Source: Whalleya microplaca
Taxonomy: Eukaryota; Ascomycota; Sordariomycetes; Xylariales; Xylariaceae
Reading direction: 5' to 3'
Assembly: GCA_022497155.1 (NCBI GenBank)
Contig: MU385722.1
Coordinates: forward strand, 744,001 to 808,000
DNA length: 64,000 bases
The stretch's first letter is position 1. The number at the start of each line of letters is the position of its first letter. The position numbers and the translations under genes are program-made. Under the pieces are notes generated by a model. The model saw only the letters and a list, made by a program, of their open reading frames with translations. It searched no databases and was not told the origin of the DNA. Of the stretch, positions 58,211-64,000 are shown one piece after another.

Positions 58211-59511
58211 ACGACTTTCTCATAACATGGCTAACAGTGGTATATCACTGACGTTGAGGTGGTGTCTCGAGACTTGGCGCAGGAACTGACCGGCACAAAT
58301 TACAGGTGGAATTTCTTTTTCCTCTCCTTTCTTTCTTTCCTTTCTTTCCTTTTTTTTTTTCCTTTGGGAATGAACCCGTGATCTGCTCGCCATAGTTATA
58401 TAGTTCGACGTCATGAGTTTGCGTTGGAATATAGTAACTATCGCTCAACTTCCACATGCTGATTTTGTCCCACGGAAGCTGCTACTATGTGGTATATTCA
58501 CTCCACCTTCGCTAAGCAATGGACGCTCGGTACGTTTGAGGTCAGTTTCAAGATATAATTGCGTCTGATACTGGCCAGACCGATAGGTCGCAAGCTACTA
58601 GCTGTAGGTATATGACTGCGCTTAGCAAATATATACCTACATGTGCTGTGTGCGCGCTCCTACCCCCCTGAACCTCAAAACTTGCAACTTCGTGCAGAAA
58701 CTCTCCGGAAAGAGATAGATAGGAAACAAAGGCAAGGCCCCATGATAAAAGCCTATCGCCAACGATCTCTCTCGTACGAGCAGAGCAGTAGTCAGTCGTT
58801 AAAAAGAGTTCCTTGGGCATCAGAACCTGCTGTTCATAATTAGGGATTCACTGCCTGTGTCGTACATTTATTTTCTTCCATTGAGTTTCTTTATTTAGCT
58901 TGGGCATAAATAGTTACATTCTACTAACTAGTACCCCATTAGATGAGCCCTCTACCTATAAGGTATGTAAACAGCCTAGTACTAGCTTGCAGCAGACTGC
59001 CCCTTTTGCGCGTGACAATCACCCCTCATTCGATCTGAATGCCAACGTACATACATGTATAGACAGGATACATGGACACTGGCCATACAAATAGACGGGC
59101 AATCGCATATTCAACATAATCTCCATACATGAGCATGTAGGTAGGCAGATATCGATTCTGGATATAAACCACGGAAGATGGGCACACATACCCTACACAG
59201 TACCAGCAGATAAACATGCATGCATTCATCTGCGCATCACGTAAAGCGCATGATATCTTGGAATTCCCCTTCCCTTCCCTTCCCTTCCTGGAAATGCTGC
59301 TCGCTACTCCCTTCCACTCCTCCCTACGATATCCGAGAACGCCGGGCCAACCGCAAAAGAATCCATGCATGGTATGTTGGTATCCACAAGACAGGCAAGA
59401 AACAAGAGAAAACAAGACAGACAGTACTACAAGCTACAACCGGCTCTATTCATCTATCCATTGCAACCCCGTCCACAGGCTCACGCACCCACTAGCTAGC
59501 TAGCTAGCGAA
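58211..59511. other. Convergent intergenic region
   Basis: This lies between the 3' ends of the four-TM gene (+) and the APSES gene (-). It contains a C/T tract at about 58312-58365 and no supported gene. Confidence 0.5.
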
Positions 59512-61680
59512 TTAGCAGATCATCATCGACTCCCCCGGATGGTTGCCTGGCTCTGGTAGTATGATCGGGCCCTCGCTGCGTTCCTCTTCCATCATATCGA
59601 TCAGGTCATCCAGGTTGGAGTCGAGGTTCTCGGCGGCGTCGGGATCGAGACACTGTTTGAGCAGGCGACGGTACTTGTCGATCTTGTCGCCCGTGCCCGC
59701 GAGGCCGAGGGCGTCGACGAACTCCTGCTCGACGCGGCGCTGCACCGCAAGGAGGTCGCCGAGCTCCCGCGCGAGCCTCAGGCGGTCCTCGTCCGAGCCG
59801 TCGTCCCCGTCGCCGTTCATCATGGAGAGGGCGTGCTCGACGGAGGCCTGGACATGGTACCGGCTCTGGTTCGCCAGGAGCGTCAGGACCTGCTGTTGCA
59901 GGAGAGTAGCGTCGCTAATGGCCTTAGCGGCCGAGTCGGGCATCTCGAGCTGTGACTCGAAATGGGCGATCTGCTGGCGCACGACGGTGAGTTCGTTCTG
60001 GGTGTTGCCGAGAATGTGGCGGGCCTCGACCTCGGCCACATTCTTCTCCTTCCACTCCTCGTCATAACTATGCGCGAGGTCCTGAAACTTCTCCAGGACA
60101 AGTGGGGTGATCTTGTTTTGGACCGTGTTGGCGGCCTCGGAATTATACGTGACGGCGAGCTTGGTGACAGATTCGGTGAGGGCATCGCGGAAAGAGACGT
60201 GGCGTTGGGAGTCGGGGGCAAATGGGGACGATGACCGCTGCGGCACCCGCTCCTTAGTGATTCTCGTCGCACTCGCGTTTAGTTCCTGGATTAGATCTTC
60301 TGCGCGTATCCCCTCCGCGTTGGGAATATCTGTAGAAGCACCGCGGCCGAGGAGCGCCCGCACACATTTACGGGCGTTCGTCTTTGCCGCTAGATGGAGC
60401 GCAGTGTTGCCAGCATGGTCTTGGGCGTCGATGAGCAGCTGAACAGAGTTCGGGTCGTGTGTCTCCTGGAGTCTATTGAGGATATTGTCAAGGTAATAGC
60501 GGCAGCAAGAATAGCTCCTAACCCGCCCACTCTTCATGATAGCTGCATGATGGATGACTGTGCATCCCGTATCGTCACGCGCGTCGACGGTGTCGAACAG
60601 TTCTTTCAGCACAGCAGGAAAGGTTCCCTTTTCGTAGCAGTTGGTGAAATTTACAGACCGCATGAAGGGGGTCTCTCCTCTGCAGTTCTGCGCCCCTAAG
60701 CTTGCGCCAAACCGTTTCAACTGCTTGATCACATCGATATCGCCCATGGCACTAGCCCAATGGAGAGCGCTGTGCTTCTCCGAATCAATCAACCAGTCGG
60801 GTTGGAAGTTTGGCGGCGGTTCAGGTCGGAAAGTCGGGGCTGCTTGGCGGGAGAGCAGGAAGTAGTCTAGCAGCTCGTCGCCATAGACGGAATGCTGCTG
60901 CTCGGTGAGATCCTGGATAGCTTCCTCCCGTTTTCTCTTGCGGTGGCCGGTCGAGTAATGTGCGAGGTCCTGACGGTCGTCTTCTGCCATATACGAGGCC
61001 GAGGCGACAGTGACATTGTCTGGGGTATCGCCCTCATCGGGTAGTTGGCTGGCATTTTCGAAATCTTCGCGCACTGGCGCAGCTGCAGCAGCAAGTTAGT
61101 AAGTCAGAAATGTGGCTTTTTTACCCGTAGAGAAGATAGGAGGTGGATAGGAGGGGGTGGAAGCAACGTACTCCATTTCGGCACAGCAGGCTTCTTGGGG
61201 GCCTTCGGCTTGCTCGTATGGCGCGGCGCTGGAGGCGGGCTCTGGTTCCCAGGGGTGAACTGGAAGATGGGCTGCAGGCGGTCGTATATGCTGTTCCGAT
61301 GCGCAAGCTGCTCGCCAGCCTCCAAGGGAATCCATGTGCCTTGATATTTGCCGTAGCCGCCCTGGATCTTCTCGTGGACGTCTTTCTGTACCTCGCGCTC
61401 GAGGATCCTGGTTCGTGCAGGCTTGTCGAAGCCGGCAGCCTTGAGGATGTGTGTCGCATTGATCCAGTTGTCCTGCCGCCGTCGCATTACATGCTCTTTT
61501 AGATCTGTGCCAAACTGGAACTCGTATACAGGAATCTATGATGGGGAAGGTCAGTTAGTTAGACCAGAATACCAGTATTCCGTCATCCTGATAGGAGCAA
61601 GCGGCAGAACGCGGGGGATGAAGACTTACACCGCTGTAGGTGGCGCTGTATATGCCAGGCCCGGGTGCGGCTTTCACCAT
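59512..61680 (-). CDS. mbp1: APSES transcription factor, Mbp1/Swi4-type (MBF/SBF cell-cycle factor)
   Basis: Exons are 61680-61630, 61535-61172 and 61082-59512, giving 661 residues; introns of 94 and 89 bp are GT-AG with consistent phase. Residues 1 to about 110 form the APSES DNA-binding domain: MVKAAPGPGIYSATYSG, then IPVYEFQFGTDLKEHVMRRR, DNWINATHILKAAGFDK, and GGYGKYQGTWIPLEAGEQLA. A Pro/Lys linker follows (PPPAPRHTSKPKAPKKPAVP). Ankyrin repeats come next, including SALHWASAMGDIDVIKQLKR and GNTALHLAAKTNARKCVRAL. The C-terminal third is helical and acidic, fitting the dimerisation region that binds a Swi6-type partner. In yeasts these factors drive G1/S genes through MCB/SCB sites. The gene is intact and conserved; the Mbp1 assignment over Swi4 rests on domain similarity only. 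Confidence 0.92.
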
Positions 61681-63025
61681 GTTGGCTCTGTGCGCCCAAC
61701 CTGGGACCGGTGGAACGGGATACGGCTATACAGATAGACGGTTGATCGGTTGGTCGGTTGGTCGGTTGATCAAGTGGTGAACAGGGCGAGATGAGGCTGG
61801 TATTCTAGATGACAGAGGGTAGGTAATAGAGTGTTATAGAGGAGGATTAATCGAGATTATGAGTGGGAGAGAGATATTAGAGATCTCAGATATTAAACGA
61901 TATGGGCGATAGTGAGATCTGGGTTTATAGTGAAGATTGTGAAGAAAGAATGAGAGATGATGAGGCCTATACTCTACCACTCACTACCCGGGATCATGAA
62001 TGATGATCTGGCTGGGTGGGCGAGTTGATTGGGCGACAGGAACGGGGTCTGGTCAAGGTCAAGGCCACGGCGGTTCCAAGGTGGTGCCAAGGTTGCAAAA
62101 GGGCACGCGGAGACGCGAAATGAGATTGATGAGAAAAAAGGGCGTGGGGACGACGCGGTAGGCACACGCGTAAAGTGCACCTGCACCATTAACCGTAATT
62201 GGGTCTTAACGGGGCAGGCATGGGGCTTATATTTACATATACGTATTTACATGCTGCATACATACATATTGACATATTGACATCAATAAGCAGTCGGCAT
62301 CCCGAGGTCCATTCCAAGCATCCAAGTACATACCCAAGTATCTACGTGTATATACAGGTATCTAAGTACCGTGTCAGTCTATATTGATAATCGTGCTATG
62401 TAGGCTGGTAGTTAAGAACGATTGCAAGTATTGCACCGTCAACATCTTTGATAAATGAACTTGAACGAGTATTTTATGACTGCTGGGAAAACAGCTTACA
62501 TATTGATTAGCTTAGTTGCAGTCCTAGTCGTCTGTTTCCTTTCATGTTACATATTCTACCAGCCTGTTGGTAACACTTCTAAGTGTGCTGGCGTGCCTCC
62601 ATGTTGCTGCTTGCTTTTTCCATCCTCCAAGAAAGACATTCATTCGTCCAGATCTTCCAGTCTATTGGCATGGCACGCCACTGTTGACTCTAAAGCAGTT
62701 GACCTGTAATCATGGACTGACCAATATTGTCGATCTCTATCGACTTGAGGGCATATACGAAGTAGGTATCTTATTCCCTGCTCTCCGTGTTGGCTACCTA
62801 GGTACCTAGGTATGCACTAGAGATTTTACCAACCAACAACTTCATCTATCCTCAAGTGAGATTCTTGATTTTATTAGTATCTTTGAATAAAACTATGCTC
62901 ATCCTACACTTACATTGCTCGCGTTGTCAGTATGGTATCTCACTTCACTTGCTACTTCCCCTACTTGCATCTGTTTCCATGGGCGCTCTGAAGCCGTTTT
63001 CCAAATCTAACACAGGTAAAACACT
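61681..63025. other. Divergent intergenic region (APSES / ankyrin gene)
   Basis: This region holds the promoters of the APSES gene (minus) and the ankyrin-type gene (plus). Short GGTTGGTCGGTTG and CATACATA-type repeats occur at about 61745-61765 and 62255-62285. A 37-nt ATG-initiated stretch at 62979 (MGALKPFSKSNTG) could be an upstream exon or uORF of the next gene. Confidence 0.4.
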
Positions 63026-64000
63026 ATGCCTGAGTCCGTCTCCCTGCGAACGCTCGTCGGCGGCGTCCAAGATGCATGTGGAGCTATTGCCCACTCTCTC
63101 GTGAACTTGAGAAACACCGTCTCGTCAACGCAGACCAGCCTGCTCCCCATGGCCGCAGAGTGCTTCACTACGATGACACTTCTGGGACGACTGGGGAGGC
63201 TGCTGGGACCTGGCAAGCCCGCAGATTCTGATAGAGCAAATGGCAAGGCTGGCGGTCAGATAGGGGATCTCGAAGCTTGTTTCGAAGTGATCGTCCAATC
63301 GATCTCCGAGATCATCCTGGACGTCGATTACGAGATTACTCGATTGCGGCGTTATTCCGCGTGGGGAGACCCCCTTGCATCCTCCAAGTTCGTACCCGTC
63401 TTGCAGGACTTCTTCATAGATGCGAAATTCGGTTTGCGAAGAAACCGCTCATCCCTAGCCTTGATGCTGGATTGTCTTCAGAGGTAAGTGAAACGGCAGC
63501 TAGGTAATGAGAAATCAGGTTACGAATGCCTTGGTTGGTGCAGAGACAATTCTGTCTCATTTAATCCAGAACTCCCTAGTCAACTAACCTGGCGTTAGTG
63601 GAAACTTGTTGGAGGCAACCATCCAATTGTTCGACCAGAGTACTTTGACATTGCTGCCGTCTGAGAAGTCGGCAGAGCCATCGAGGTTGCGGCCTATGGT
63701 AGCGATTAGCCTACACAAAGTCTCAAGGCAACGGGATATACAGCAGCAGCTCGCCAAGTACCGACCCAAGCACGCACGACCTCACAAGGTTGAATCGAAG
63801 CGTATTCGAAAATTGCACAATGCCATCGATAGGTGTAACTACGGTGCCGTACACAAATGCCTTTCAGACAAGGTTAACCCAAACACGCCGCTGGAACCAC
63901 TAGGGGTCATGCCGATTCATCGGGCTTTCAACCAAGTGGAAATCTCACTTGCTTCTGATGACGAGGTTGCTGCACGGGAGTCGGCGTCGATTGTCACAGC
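63026..64000 (+). CDS. Ankyrin-repeat fungal protein, 5' part (runs off the window)
   Basis: Exon 1 is 63026-63483 and exon 2 starts at 63599 after a 115-bp GT-AG intron with a CAACTAAC branch-like site. The joined codon AG+T gives LQSGNLLEATIQLF. The N-terminal region (MPESVSLRTLVGGVQDACGA, then IGDLEACFEVIVQSISEIIL) is a helical domain of the kind seen at the start of fungal ankyrin or STAND-like proteins. Exon 2 reaches an ankyrin-like unit (NYGAVHKCLSDKVNPNTPLE then GVMPIHRAF) and is still open at the right edge. The start is the first in-frame ATG before the conserved-looking region; an upstream start at 62979 is possible. The role is unknown; nonself recognition or signalling would fit the family but is inference. 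Confidence 0.7.

Overview
This window comes from a filamentous ascomycete (Pezizomycotina). Evidence: short GT-AG introns of about 50-160 bp with CTAAT/CTGAC-like branch sites, fungus-specific families (APSES cell-cycle factor, NB-ARC/TPR NOD-like receptor, CYP52-type P450, secreted aspartic protease), and two long AT-rich blocks in which CpA and TpG are almost absent while CpG is kept, which is the mark of repeat-induced point mutation (RIP). I cannot name the species.

Layout. 31-815 (-) is a small secreted SnoaL/NTF2-like protein with four exons. About 2.1-8.34 kb is a RIP-destroyed Tad1-type LINE on the minus strand; a 309-bp solo LTR with normal base composition sits inside it. 12.0-13.4 kb (+) is a secreted pepsin-type aspartic protease. 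14.8-16.7 kb (-) is a CYP52-type cytochrome P450 with six exons and one frameshift. Divergent from it, 17.4-29.0 kb (+) is a fungal NLR (STAND N-terminal domain, NB-ARC, TPR). A RIP-mutated 8.2-kb Ty1/copia element, with both LTRs and a 5-bp target duplication, sits inside the first intron of the NLR. The splice donor, branch site and acceptor survive, so a 75-bp intron became 8.3 kb. The NLR also has an in-frame stop late in the TPR array.

31.85-33.55 kb (-) is a Gln/Ser-rich disordered protein with a long repeat-bearing upstream region (hexamer, heptamer and decamer tandem repeats). 37.56-38.28 kb is a TA-flanked element with terminal inverted repeats (MITE-like). 42.55-43.61 kb (-) is a decayed UDP-glycosyltransferase. 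44.1-45.0 kb (+) is a decayed PIF1/Helitron-type helicase. 47.7-48.6 kb (-) is a single-pass membrane protein, 56.8-58.2 kb (+) a four-TM protein, 59.5-61.7 kb (-) an Mbp1-type APSES factor, and 63.0 kb to the right edge (+) the start of an ankyrin-type protein.

The left half (protease, P450, NLR, LINE, copia) looks like a fast-evolving accessory compartment shaped by transposons and RIP. The right half is more ordinary gene-poor sequence with some conserved genes. No tRNA, rRNA or CRISPR array was seen. Exon structures were worked out by eye from splice sites and reading frame and have not been checked against transcripts.
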